Shown here in pieces: positions 47,840 to 57,900 of a stretch of 64,000 nucleotides of DNA. Location: NCBI GenBank assembly GCA_946540735.1, contig CAMNIN010000010.1, positions 1-64,000 of the forward strand, written 5' to 3'. Position 1 is the stretch's first letter. Every line of letters begins with the position of its first letter. Source of the DNA: an uncultured Prevotellaceae bacterium (GTDB taxonomy: Bacteria > Bacteroidota > Bacteroidia > Bacteroidales > Bacteroidaceae). Below the pieces are notes generated by a model. The model did not search any database and was not told the origin of the DNA. It was given only the letters and a program-made list of their open reading frames with translations. Position numbers and translations under genes: made by a program.

Positions 47840-47928
47840 TTTTTTATCTCTTGAACGGCAAATATACGCAAATATTTGGAATATTCCTATTTTTTCTTTA
47901 TATTTACACCCGAATTGGAGGATTATGT

Positions 47929-49161
47929 ATGAAAAAAATCAGTCAGTTTCTTATCATTTGTTTGCTGGTGTTGCTGTTTCCGGTGGCGGAAGTGAGTGCT
48001 CAGAGCACTGCGCAAAGCATCAGTGGCGTGGTGCGTGACGGCAAGACCGGGCGCAAACTATCGCAGGCCAGCATCACCACTCTGGAGAGTCATGAGGCCA
48101 CGGTGACCAATGCCGACGGCTTTTTCACGCTCAAGACCCAACGGCCTGTGGAGGCCATCTACGTCTCCTGTCTGGGTTATTCCACCATTAAAGTGCCACT
48201 TGATGGAAAATCATCCGAAAACCTGAAAATCAGACTTTTGCCAGGTACTATTACACTCTCAGAGGTGATTGTCTCGGCGATGAATCCCCTTGAAATCGTG
48301 CTGGCTGCCATGGACAAGATCAGCACCAACTACAGCCGCAATAACGAACTGATGCGGTGCTTCTATCGGGAGACCACCCAGAAGGGCCGGCGATACATCT
48401 ATGTGGCTGAGGCCGTCACCCACCTCTACAAAAGCGGTTACAACCGCCTCACGGGAATCGACCGGGTGGCCATAGAGAAGGGTCGCAAGCTCGTCAGCAC
48501 CCGCGAGACCGATACCCTCGGAGCCAAGATCCAGGGCGGTCCGACGCTGCCTATCACCCTCGACCTCCTGAAGAACCGTGAATTGCTGCTCGACCGGGAG
48601 GAACTCGGCCTCTACAACTTGCGGATGGAGGTGCCAGTGACCATCGACAACCGTCCGCAACTGGTCATCTCGTTTGAGCCCGCTTTTGTCACCGACCATG
48701 TGTTGCAGCGCGGGCGGATGTACATCGACCGTCAGAACCTGGCTTTCACTCGTATCGAGATGTCGCTCGACATGTCGGATGAGGTACGTGCCTCGCAAGC
48801 TATCCTGTTGCACAAGCCCGTCGGGGTGAGGTTCAAGCCCCGTGAGCTTCAGACTACCGTGTCCTACCGCTACGACAATGGCTTCAGCCGGTTGCACTAT
48901 CTTCATAGTGATGTGCGCTTCTATTGTGAATGGAGGCGTAAGCTGTTTGCCTCGCCTTATCACGTCGAGGCCGAGATGGTGGTCACCGACCTCCTCTCAG
49001 AGAATGCGGAGCCCATCAGAGGCAAGGCCTCGTTCAGTTCGCACGACTCCTATTATGACAAGGTGGAGTTTTTCGCCGACCCCGATTTCTGGGGCGACTA
49101 CAACATCATTGAGCCATCCGAGTCGTTGGAGAACGCCATCCACAAGTTGCGGAAGAAGTAA
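47929..49161 (+). CDS. CarboxypepD-regulatory-like domain outer membrane protein
   Basis: QSISGVVRDGKTGRKLSQASITTLESHEATVTNADGFFTLKT; ATG 47929 chosen. Confidence 0.8.
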   Translation: MKKISQFLIICLLVLLFPVAEVSAQSTAQSISGVVRDGKTGRKLSQASITTLESHEATVTNADGFFTLKTQRPVEAIYVSCLGYSTIKVPLDGKSSENLKIRLLPGTITLSEVIVSAMNPLEIVLAAMDKISTNYSRNNELMRCFYRETTQKGRRYIYVAEAVTHLYKSGYNRLTGIDRVAIEKGRKLVSTRETDTLGAKIQGGPTLPITLDLLKNRELLLDREELGLYNLRMEVPVTIDNRPQLVISFEPAFVTDHVLQRGRMYIDRQNLAFTRIEMSLDMSDEVRASQAILLHKPVGVRFKPRELQTTVSYRYDNGFSRLHYLHSDVRFYCEWRRKLFASPYHVEAEMVVTDLLSENAEPIRGKASFSSHDSYYDKVEFFADPDFWGDYNIIEPSESLENAIHKLRKK

Positions 49162-49204
49162 AAGAGTTTCTCACCCTTGATGGAAAGTCTTTTCAAGGCT
49201 TGCA

Positions 49205-49300
49205 TGAACCCCCAGTTGCTCTTTCCATTGTTCGTGCCCCCCAATTGCCCTTTCCATCGGCTGTGGCACCAATTGCCTTTTTCGTCGGTCGTGGCACAGA
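49205..49300. repeat. Imperfect about 30-33 bp tandem repeat, 3 units (CCAATTGCCCTTTCCATCGGCTGTGGCA)
   Basis: CCCAGTTGCTCTTTCCATTGTTCGTGCC / CCAATTGCCCTTTCCATCGGCTGTGGCA / CCAATTGCCTTTTTCGTCGGTCGTGGCA. Confidence 0.7.
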
Positions 49301-49393
49301 CCAGCTCCTCTTTCCTTGCAAGGGGAGGGGAGTGCCTGACGGACAGAGGAAGAGGATACAATAAAAGACATTTTAAAGTGGATGCATAATTAA

Positions 49394-49433
49394 AAAACAG
49401 CCGCTTCCGAAAGTTCTCGGGAGCGGCTGTTTT
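49394..49433. terminator. Intrinsic terminator (bidirectional)
   Basis: AAAACAGCCGCTTCCGA...TCGGGAGCGGCTGTTTT. Confidence 0.8.
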
Positions 49434-49448
49434 GAAGGTATTTTCTCA

Positions 49449-50507
49449 TTACTCGAATTTGAAATCTTCTATCGTTACGCCATCACCGTAGATGGTCTTG
49501 AAGTCATCCCTCATCGAAATGACATGGTAGCCCGCCTCACGCCACTGGGCACCTAATGAGAGAGCTTTCTCACGGTTGGCATGGTCTCTGGCATCATCGT
49601 CGGCAATCAGCATGAAGGCAGCAGAGCGGTAGGTGTTGCTCAGACAGAAATTGTGCATGGCGCAGTCGCCGCCGCTGTTGCCAAACGACAGGACAGGCAC
49701 CTTGCCAATCTCCTGAGTGATTTGCAGCACCTTATTGGTCTTCAGGTTCTTGATGATGAGTTCGTCGGTCCTGATGAGGTCTTCTTCCTTGCCCATGGTA
49801 TAGTTGACGCCAGCCTCATCGCCCTGCTTTCTCGAGCGCAGTTTCACGTCCATGCCAATCACACGGTTGGGGTTGATGCCTAAAGGTTCTACCAGTGCTC
49901 TGCAGATGAACCTGTCGGAGCCGGATACTACATAGAAAGTGAATCCATTCGCCTTGAGATAGTTGAACACCTGCAGCATAGGCTGGTAGACACCCTGGCC
50001 GTAGGTCATTCCGCGGAAGCCGTTGGCAGGTTTGGCTGCGAAAGCCTTGACGTAGGCGTCAAACTCAGCCAGCGACATCCCGGCGTATGCCTTTGCAGCC
50101 GCCACGGCATGTTTCATGTCGAAATGTGAGGGGAGCGGTTTCCCGTTTCTGACAAAGTCTCTGATTTCCTGTGCCGTCTGCTTGACATCGTCGGGGGCGA
50201 TGTTTTTATATGCCTCATCCTCCAGCACGCGGTATTCCAGCATGAGGTATTCGAAGTAGGTTGGATAGAGTTCGGCGACGAAAGTGCCGTCCATGTCGAA
50301 AGTGGCGATTCTGTCTTCCTCCTTGATGAAATTCTTGGATTTGGGGTTTGTCACGTCCTCGACGTATTCTTGCAGAGCGTTCTTGGCTTCACAGTCATTC
50401 CACAAGGTGAAATAGTCTATTTTGGCAGGTGCGTCAGAGTCATCATTGCCGCAACCACTGAGGATGCCGATGAAGGCAATGAGGATAGGGATAAAAAGTT
50501 TTTTCAT
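49449..50507 (-). CDS. HAD-superfamily phosphatase lipoprotein
   Basis: Lipobox ILSGCGNDD; ATFDMDGTFVAELYPTYFEYL; FYVVSGSDRFICRAL; LSFGNSGGDCAM. Confidence 0.88.
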   Translation of the reverse strand: MKKLFIPILIAFIGILSGCGNDDSDAPAKIDYFTLWNDCEAKNALQEYVEDVTNPKSKNFIKEEDRIATFDMDGTFVAELYPTYFEYLMLEYRVLEDEAYKNIAPDDVKQTAQEIRDFVRNGKPLPSHFDMKHAVAAAKAYAGMSLAEFDAYVKAFAAKPANGFRGMTYGQGVYQPMLQVFNYLKANGFTFYVVSGSDRFICRALVEPLGINPNRVIGMDVKLRSRKQGDEAGVNYTMGKEEDLIRTDELIIKNLKTNKVLQITQEIGKVPVLSFGNSGGDCAMHNFCLSNTYRSAAFMLIADDDARDHANREKALSLGAQWREAGYHVISMRDDFKTIYGDGVTIEDFKFE

Positions 50508-50553
50508 AACGTCTTGTCTTTTTTCTTTTTTTTGAAGGTTTTGACTTGTCGTG

Positions 50554-50561
50554 CAAAAGTA
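50554..50561 (-). promoter_or_regulatory. -7 element TACTTTTG for the HAD gene
   Basis: caaaagta on + strand. Confidence 0.5.
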
Positions 50562-50617
50562 ATCATTTTGAACCTAACAGCCAAGGGATTCGCAATCATT
50601 TTGCTCTTCGTGGTTTT

Positions 50618-50745
50618 GGAGACGCCCCGATGTGACGTCTCTACATTTTGGTCTTTTGGGGGTGGGGAGACGCCCCGATGTGATGTCTCTACATTTTGGT
50701 CTTTTGGGGGTGGGGAGACGCCCCGATGTGACGTCTCTACATTTT
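50618..50745. repeat. MITE-like family 1, copy e: three right arms at exact 48-bp period, no left arm
   Basis: GGAGACGCCCCGATGTGA[C/T]GTCTCTACATTTTGGTCTTTTGGGGGTGG starts at 50618, 50666, 50714. Confidence 0.9.
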
Positions 50746-50827
50746 GGTCTTTTGGGGGGTGGGAGTGATTTGATGTGATGAGAAGGACTTTTTTTAAGTG
50801 GATTCAAATTTTTTCATGGAAAAATGC

Positions 50828-50835
50828 TATTTTTG
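50828..50835 (+). promoter_or_regulatory. -7 element TATTTTTG for the anSME-type gene
   Basis: TAnnTTTG 45 bp before ATG 50880. Confidence 0.5.
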
Positions 50836-50879
50836 CATTCGAAAGAACGATTGGTTACCCTGATGAAAAGATCCTTTGC

Positions 50880-52055
50880 ATGATGAATGGTTTCACAGCC
50901 CCTTTCACCCATCCCGTCTATGTGATGCTCAAGCCAGCTGGCGCACGATGCAATCTGGCTTGCCGCTATTGTTATTACCTCGGGAAATCACGGTTTTATG
51001 AGGATGTGCAGCGGCATGTGATGCGTGATGAGTTGTTGGAAGTTTTTACGCGCGAGTATATCCAGATGCAGATCCAGCGTGAGGTGCTGTTCACCTGGCA
51101 TGGCGGCGAGACGCTGTTGCGGCCGCTCTCCTTTTATCAGAACGCACTGCGGTTGCAACACAAATATGCCGGATACCATGTCGTGGACAACTGCATCCAA
51201 ACCAACGGGACATTGCTTACCGACGAGTGGTGCCGTTTCTTTCATGATAACGGATGGTTGGTGGGGCTTTCCATAGACGGGCCACAGCCCTTGCACGATG
51301 CCTATCGGAAAGACAAGCGGGGAGGAACGACGCATCATCAGGTGATGAGAGCGATCGAACTGCTCGACAAGTATGGTGTGATGTGGAATGCCATGGCCGT
51401 GGTCAACCGTCTCAATGCCGATTATCCTGTGGATTTCTATCGTTTTTTCAAAGGGATCGGGTGCCGTTATTTGCAATTCACGCCCATCGTCGAGCCCCTT
51501 CTTTCAGAAAGAGGCAATGCGGGAAAAGGAGGCAACGGAAGAGGTCCGGCTGTCACGCCCGAGTCTGTGACCCCAGCGCAGTGGGGCTCGTTTCTTTGTC
51601 AGGTGTTTGATGAGTGGCAGAAAGAGGACGTTGGGGCAGTGTACGTGCAGCTCTTTGAATCGACTTTGGCCAACTGGGTGGGAGTGGAGCCCCCCGTTTG
51701 TTCCATGGCCCGTCACTGCGGTCATGTGCTGGTGATGGAGTTTAACGGTGATGTGTATAGCTGCGACCATTTCGTCTTCCCCGAGCATCGTTTGGGAAAT
51801 ATCCTTGAGCAGCCTCTGGCAGAACTTGTCGGTAGTGCTCAACAGCGGATTTTCCAGACGCTCAAGACCCGTCTTCCTGGTGTTTGCCGGCAATGCCCGT
51901 TTGAGTTTCTGTGTCATGGGGAATGTCCCAAGAACCGATTATGCCATACCGCTGAGGGAGAGGCAGGGTTGAACTACCTGTGTGAGGGGTATCGCCGGTT
52001 TTTTGAGCATTCCGCCGATTTCATGAGGAGAATGGCAGAGCAGGTAGTCGGATGA
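50880..52055 (+). CDS. Anaerobic sulfatase-maturating enzyme (radical SAM/SPASM)
   Basis: MLKPAGARCNLACRYCYYLGKSRFY; HGGETLLRPLSFY; CSMARHCG...CDHFVFPEHRLGNI...CRQCPFEFLCHGECPKNR. Confidence 0.95.
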   Translation: MMNGFTAPFTHPVYVMLKPAGARCNLACRYCYYLGKSRFYEDVQRHVMRDELLEVFTREYIQMQIQREVLFTWHGGETLLRPLSFYQNALRLQHKYAGYHVVDNCIQTNGTLLTDEWCRFFHDNGWLVGLSIDGPQPLHDAYRKDKRGGTTHHQVMRAIELLDKYGVMWNAMAVVNRLNADYPVDFYRFFKGIGCRYLQFTPIVEPLLSERGNAGKGGNGRGPAVTPESVTPAQWGSFLCQVFDEWQKEDVGAVYVQLFESTLANWVGVEPPVCSMARHCGHVLVMEFNGDVYSCDHFVFPEHRLGNILEQPLAELVGSAQQRIFQTLKTRLPGVCRQCPFEFLCHGECPKNRLCHTAEGEAGLNYLCEGYRRFFEHSADFMRRMAEQVVG

Positions 52056-52186
52056 TGCCTGGCGCTTTCGCCTGGGCATAGGTCGGAATAGTCGGAGGTG
52101 TCTTGGAATGCTCGAAAAGTGAAAGAACATTTGGCTTAACTTCTTTAACTTCAATGACTTCTTTACTTCCGGAAGATAAGTAAAGC

Positions 52187-53593
52187 TTAATCGTCGGGAG
52201 TAGGCCAGTTGGGAGAGGGCATGCGGGCCGCTTTCATCTGTTTGTCGAACTCCTCGACCATTTCGGGATGCTCGGCAGCCAGGTTGTGGCTCTCCGTCAC
52301 ATCGTCGCGCAGGTTGTAGAGTTCGAGCGGCGCACCCCGTTTCACCGTCACACATTTCCAGTCACCCTTGCGCGCGGCCCTCTGCACACCGGGAAATTCC
52401 CAATAGAGCATACGGTTGTCGGTATCCACCTGCTGTCCATAGAACAGCGGCAGGATATTGATGCCGTTGATGCCCTGCGGCAGGTGAGCCGTGGCCCCTG
52501 TCAAGGCCGCGAAGGTCGGCATGATATCCGGGAAATAGATGATGTTGTCGAGCGTTTGCACAGGCACCTTCCCCGGTTGGTTGACGATGAGCGGTACACG
52601 GATGCCCCCCTCGTAGAGTTGTCCTTTCCTTCCGCGGAAGCCCGCATTGCAGTTGAAGAGTTTCAACGGAGCCTGCACCGCTGCCCCGTTGTCGGAGGCG
52701 AAGATCACCAGTGTGTTGTCGCGCAAGTGGAGTTTGTCGAGTTCCTTGAGCAATCGTCCGATGGCTTCATCCATGTGGGTGATGAGTGCTGCATAGCGCT
52801 TGGTGTTCATGTCCCATTGCTCATCGTCATACCATACGGTGTTGTCGATGATATAAGGTTCATGCGGTGCATCGAAAGCCAGGTAGAGGAAGAACGGGTT
52901 CTGTCGGTTGCGCTTGATAAACTTGATGGCATCGTCGGTCGACAGGTCGGTGTTGTGCTTCACGTGCTTGTCGTGTGCATTGGCCTTGATATGGATGAGG
53001 CGGTCGTTGTCGAAGCGGTAGTAGGGATAATAATAAGGTGAGTTGGAGTGCACGGTGGAGATGGTCCAGCCATAGAACTCGTCGAAACCGCGGTGATTGG
53101 GAGACGAGCCAGGGTCATAGCCATCGAGATGCCATTTGTTGACCAGGCATGTGCGGTATCCGGCAGCCCCCACCACGGTGGCCAGTGTGGTGTCCTCGGG
53201 CAGGAGGTTGGCGCGGCGGATATAGGTGGTGTCGCCCTTGGCGTTGATTTTCACGCCCTGTATGCCGCCGGCCGGACATTGGTTGTCGCGGATACGGGTA
53301 TGGCCGGTGTCCTTGCCTGTCATCAGTGAGCATCGTGAAGGCGAGCTGATGCCGCTGCCCGCATAGCATTGTGTGAACCGGGTGCCAGTGGCAGCGAGTC
53401 GGTCGATGTTGGGCGTCTTCACATGCTCACTGCCATAGCATGACAGATCGCCGTAGCCCATATCGTCGGCCAGGATGAAGATGATGTTGGGCCGCTCCGG
53501 CGTCGCTTTGGTCTTGGGTGTGCCGGCTTGGGCAGCATGAGGGATGATGACCCCTGCTGCCAGGATACTGCTATATCGGATGGCTTTTTTCAT
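52187..53593 (-). CDS. Sulfatase, Ser-type (S1 arylsulfatase family)
   Basis: RPNIIFILADDMGYGDLSCYG; GISSPSRCSLMTGKDTGHTRIRDN; start MKKAIRY at 53593. Confidence 0.95.
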   Translation of the reverse strand: MKKAIRYSSILAAGVIIPHAAQAGTPKTKATPERPNIIFILADDMGYGDLSCYGSEHVKTPNIDRLAATGTRFTQCYAGSGISSPSRCSLMTGKDTGHTRIRDNQCPAGGIQGVKINAKGDTTYIRRANLLPEDTTLATVVGAAGYRTCLVNKWHLDGYDPGSSPNHRGFDEFYGWTISTVHSNSPYYYPYYRFDNDRLIHIKANAHDKHVKHNTDLSTDDAIKFIKRNRQNPFFLYLAFDAPHEPYIIDNTVWYDDEQWDMNTKRYAALITHMDEAIGRLLKELDKLHLRDNTLVIFASDNGAAVQAPLKLFNCNAGFRGRKGQLYEGGIRVPLIVNQPGKVPVQTLDNIIYFPDIMPTFAALTGATAHLPQGINGINILPLFYGQQVDTDNRMLYWEFPGVQRAARKGDWKCVTVKRGAPLELYNLRDDVTESHNLAAEHPEMVEEFDKQMKAARMPSPNWPTPDD

Positions 53594-53636
53594 GAAGATC
53601 TCGCTTGTGTGAAGGATAAGGAGTTTGCTTGATTTG

Positions 53637-53644
53637 CAAAAATA
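53637..53644 (-). promoter_or_regulatory. -7 element TATTTTTG for the sulfatase gene
   Basis: caaaaata on + strand. Confidence 0.45.
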
Positions 53645-53739
53645 AGTGTTTTTGTGCAATTGGGCAAGAAAAAGCGGAAGTTTTGGTTTTTTTGAGGCGA
53701 TGAGTAAAGGCAAGTGATTTCGACCTGTGCGGTTGGAAA

Positions 53740-54000
53740 CGAATCCCGATGAACGGTGAAGACGGCCTGCCTTTTCTCGGATTACAAATCCTGATACTCA
53801 AAGCGTCGGGATTCTTGGACAAGCCAAGCGTCACCCTGCGGGTGCCGAGCGACAAATCCCGACGAACGGGGAACTAAAGCTTTTTCGGATTACAAATCCT
53901 GATACTCAAAGCGTCGGGATTGCAAATCCCGACGAACTAAGAACTAAGGAATCCTGACGAACTAAGGAATCCTGACGAACCAAGAACAAAACGTCGAATC
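53740..54000. repeat. Mosaic palindromic repeat family 2 cluster
   Basis: CGGATTACAAATCCTGATACTCAAAGCGTCGGGATTCTTGGACAAGCCAAGCGTCACCCTGCGGGTGCCGAGCGACAAATCCCGACGAAC and tandem GGAATCCTGACGAACTAA. Confidence 0.85.
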
Positions 54001-54114
54001 ATGATGGGCATCACTCAATTTTGAATCTCACAGATAGTTGACTGGGTGATTACCATCAAAGGCATAAAATGTGAAAAAATGAGAAACGGATGTCGGAAAT
54101 CAGTTTTTTTTATT

Positions 54115-54122
54115 TAACTTTG
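54115..54122 (+). promoter_or_regulatory. -7 element TAACTTTG for the DUF3332-like gene
   Basis: TAnnTTTG 43 bp before ATG. Confidence 0.55.
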
Positions 54123-54165
54123 CGGCATTGATTGGAACGTATATTATTCACTAAATTTCAAAAAC

Positions 54166-54720
54166 ATGAAAAAACATTATTTCCGTGTGGTGGTTTTCCT
54201 GTTGGCAGGAAGCATGCTCACCAGTTCGTGCATCGGTTCGTTCAGTCTTTTCAACAAGTATGCCGCCTGGCAGTGTGAGATGAGCGACAGCAAGTATCTC
54301 AATGCCATTGTCGGTTTCTTCCTTATGCCGATAGTGGGCAGTGTCTGTCTGTTTGTCGACAGCGTGGTGCTCAATACCATTGAGTTTTGGACGGGCGACA
54401 ATCCCGTGGCATCTAATATCGGCAAGACCCAGAAGATACTCGGTGAGGATGGCAAGCTCTATGCCGTGAAGACCCTTCGCAATGGTTATAAGATCACGGC
54501 ACCCAACGGCGAGGTGACCCGCCTGATCTACGACAAGGCCAACGACAGTTGGTCGATCAGCCAGAACGGCATCACCAAGGAGATCTTCCGTTATAACGAG
54601 GACGGCAAGAGCATCAAGATGGAGGTCAATGGCCAGAGCCGCGACTTCACCCTCAATGAGCAGGGCGTGATGCAAGCCGAGATGGCTGCCCACCAGGGCT
54701 TCTTCCTTGCCGCCAAATAA
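54166..54720 (+). CDS. DUF3332-like lipoprotein
   Basis: Lipobox LTSSCIGSFSLFNKYAAWQCEMSDSKYLNAIVGFFLMPIVGSVCLFVDSVVLNTIEFWTG. Confidence 0.85.
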   Translation: MKKHYFRVVVFLLAGSMLTSSCIGSFSLFNKYAAWQCEMSDSKYLNAIVGFFLMPIVGSVCLFVDSVVLNTIEFWTGDNPVASNIGKTQKILGEDGKLYAVKTLRNGYKITAPNGEVTRLIYDKANDSWSISQNGITKEIFRYNEDGKSIKMEVNGQSRDFTLNEQGVMQAEMAAHQGFFLAAK

Positions 54721-54734
54721 GCGGTCAGCATGAT

Positions 54735-54779
54735 AAAAAAGTGAGGAGACGGCAGAGATGGTCGTCTCCTCACTTTTTT
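54735..54779 (+). terminator. Intrinsic terminator
   Basis: AAAAAGTGAGGAGACG...CGTCTCCTCACTTTTTT. Confidence 0.85.
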
Positions 54780-54894
54780 GTGCTCTGGCACCGAATCGCT
54801 CCACATTTATTTCACGCCACCCCCATCAATCAGGGATGAAACATAATTGAAAGGCTTTGGCATAATCCTTGATTGCAGTTAAGACATTTCGTAT

Positions 54895-54902
54895 TAAATT
54901 TG
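54895..54902 (+). promoter_or_regulatory. -7 element TAAATTTG (with TTG about 19-20 bp upstream) for the CE15-like gene
   Basis: TTG at 54873-54875 and TAnnTTTG at 54895. Confidence 0.55.
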
Positions 54903-54972
54903 CGACACAAAATAATCTTTACTTACTAATTTTTTTTGTTAACCGCTGTTTATTATTAAATGTTTTAGCAGT

Positions 54973-57900
54973 ATGAAGAAATTTTTTACATTGATGATGC
55001 TCCTGGCCTTCAGCGCATTACAGCTGTCGGCCCAGGAGCTGTTGCCCTTGGTGGGCAACTGGCGCTTTACCACTACGGGAACACCATCGTCGGACGGCAA
55101 CATCTATTCCGGCGATGTCACTCTGACAGGACAGTGGGGCGACATGGGAGGAGCCGCCTGGGCCGGAGAAGTGCCACCCGGCGGCAAATCGACCATCACG
55201 ATCAAGGTTTCGGAACCCCTGCCCGAAGGCTTCCAATGGAAGTACAACTATGTCGATGCCTCCGATGACAATGCCCAGTATGTGGGCTTTGCCGCCGGGC
55301 AGACCGAAGTGTCGTTTGTGTTTGAGCAGAACTACACCTTCCTGTCGCTCCAGTGGACCAAGAGCGACCCCGTCACCATCCATGTCCTGGCCGTGGAACG
55401 CACGGTGGAAGGCGATTTCCTCAAGGCCCCCGACCTCTCGTTCTCGCCCGCCTCGGTGAGGCTGGAGCCAGGCGACCCCTTCACTGCCCCGGTGCTCAGC
55501 AATCCCTACAACCTGCCTGTGACCTATTCGGCTACGGCCAATCCCTCAGGTTTTGTCACTGTCGACAGCCAGTCGGGAGCCGTCGCTCTCGGCGATGGCG
55601 AGGGTAGTGGCAAGGTGACCGCCACCTTCGCAGGCAATGACGAGTATGTGGCCGGCAGTGCCTCCTACACCATCACCGTGAGAAAGAAGGTGGAGGGCGG
55701 TATTCCACTGGTCTATGAGGTGGAAAACACGGGAGCCGATGTCTCACCGGTGCTCCCGAAGAAAGATGAGGCCCGCAAGGTAGATCCGCTGCCCGACCCC
55801 CTGGAATGGTCGGACGGCAGTGGCCGCGTGACCGAGTTCTCTGACTGGGCACAGCGCCGCGGTGAGATCGCCAAGGAGATACAGCACTACGAGATCGGCG
55901 AGAAACCCGTGGTCGATCCTTCGTCGGTTGTCGCCACGATGGAAGGCAACACGCTGAAAGTGGCCGTCACTGTCAATGGTCAGACGCTCAACCTCAGCGC
56001 CACCATCAGCTATCCCTCGACAGGTGAAGCCCCTTATCCCCTGATGATCGGTACGAGCGGCAACTCCCTGCCCGCGGCCATCTTCAGTTCGCGTCCTATC
56101 GCCACGATGACCTATTCCGAAAGCCAAGTTAACAATTACTCGCAGTTTGGCTCCCCCGCAGGTCGTGGCAACTATGAGTTTGACCGCCTCTATCCCGAAC
56201 TGAAAGACAACGGCGCCTACAGTGAATGGGCATGGGGCCTGAGCCGTCTGCTCGATGGCTTGCAGCAGCTCGGATCCGAAGTGACCAAGATCGATATGAG
56301 TCACATCGGCGTCACCGGCTGTTCGTATGCCGGCAAGATGGCCCTGTTCTGCGGAGCCTTTGATGAGCGTGTCGCCCTGACCATCGCCCAGGAGCCCGGA
56401 GGCGGCGGCGCAGCCGCATGGCGCTACTCTCGCTGGATCAACGCCCAGCCCAACGCCGAATCAGTGGAGGGGCTCGACAATACCGACTACAACTGGTTCA
56501 AGCAGAGCCTGCGCGACACCTATAACGGCAAGAACGTGTCGTATCTTCCCCACGACCATCATGAGTTGGCCGCAATGGTCTGTCCGCGCGCCCTTCTCAT
56601 GCTCGGCAACCCCGACTACACCTGGTTGGCCGACCCCTCGGGCTATGTCTCGATGAACGGCGCCCTGAAAGTGTGGGAACAGTTCGGCATCGAAGACCGT
56701 GTGGGCTATTCCATCGTCCCCGGTCATGGTCACTGCCAGTTGCCCACCGTGCAATACCCCGAGGTAGAAGCTTTCATCGACAAATACCTGCTGGGCAAGG
56801 AAGACGCCAACACCACCGTGCGCATCGCCCCCGCCAGCTATAAGGACATCGACCTCGACTGGTGGACCGGATGGTGGGGCAATGGCGAACCAGGTGAGTT
56901 CGGCGCCGATCCCGTGGTCTATCAGGGACCTGAGCCAGGCACCGAGACCTTCCTGCCCCTTGTAGGCAACTGGGCCAGTCGGGTGAGCGGCGAGGCTGCA
57001 GCCGACGGCAATATCTATAGCGGCACCGTCAATTTCACCGGACAGTGGGGTGAGGTAGGAGGCCGCGCCTGGGGTGCCGACGTCACCGAGGGCACCAAGC
57101 ACGTCATCACGGTGAAGACCGCCAATCCCGTGCCCGCCGGCATCCAGTGGAAGCTCGGCTACAAGGACGAGTTTGGAGAGCCCATCGGCGAGACCTATCC
57201 CGCCATTGAGTCCGTCGGCAATGAGATCAAGATCACTCTCACCCAGAGCTACTGGTATCTCGCCGTGCAGCGCATGAGCAGTTCGGGCATCGACCCGATG
57301 GAGATCCTCTCCGTCACCCGCGACGTCTACCTCACGGATTTCGCCCCCTCGAATGAGGACTTGGAAGTGCTGGTGGACTATGGTGCAGAGATCGAGGGTC
57401 ACCAGACCAGTGCCAACGGACTGCCAGCCACCGTCTCGCTGCCCGGCAACTGGGGCGACGTGAAACTCTGGGGCGAGCCGTTCAGCATCAATGCCTATCC
57501 GCGCTACCGCATCGAACTGGGCGAGGCCCCTGGTGCAGAAGGACGCCTGCAGATGTTCATCCGCAATCAGGCACAGGCCGATGCCTATGGCGGCCATTAC
57601 TATCCCTTCGCCGCCGACCAGACCGTTCTCGAGGGCACCTTCAATCCCAGCGACCTGGAGGAAGACCCTGTCGTCGTGCAGTTTGCCCTGCAGAACATGA
57701 CCAACAGCACCGTGCAGACCAAGGTCAATGATGTGGTGCTCTACCGTGCCGACGGCACCGCCGTCCATACCAGTGGACTGGTGGCCAGCGGTTGGAATCC
57801 CGCCACCATCACCCCGTTCGGATCAGAACCCGTCTATCAAGGCACGGTCAACTTCACGCAGCAGTATGCCTACGTGGGACCCTACAGCGGCGAGGTGGCC

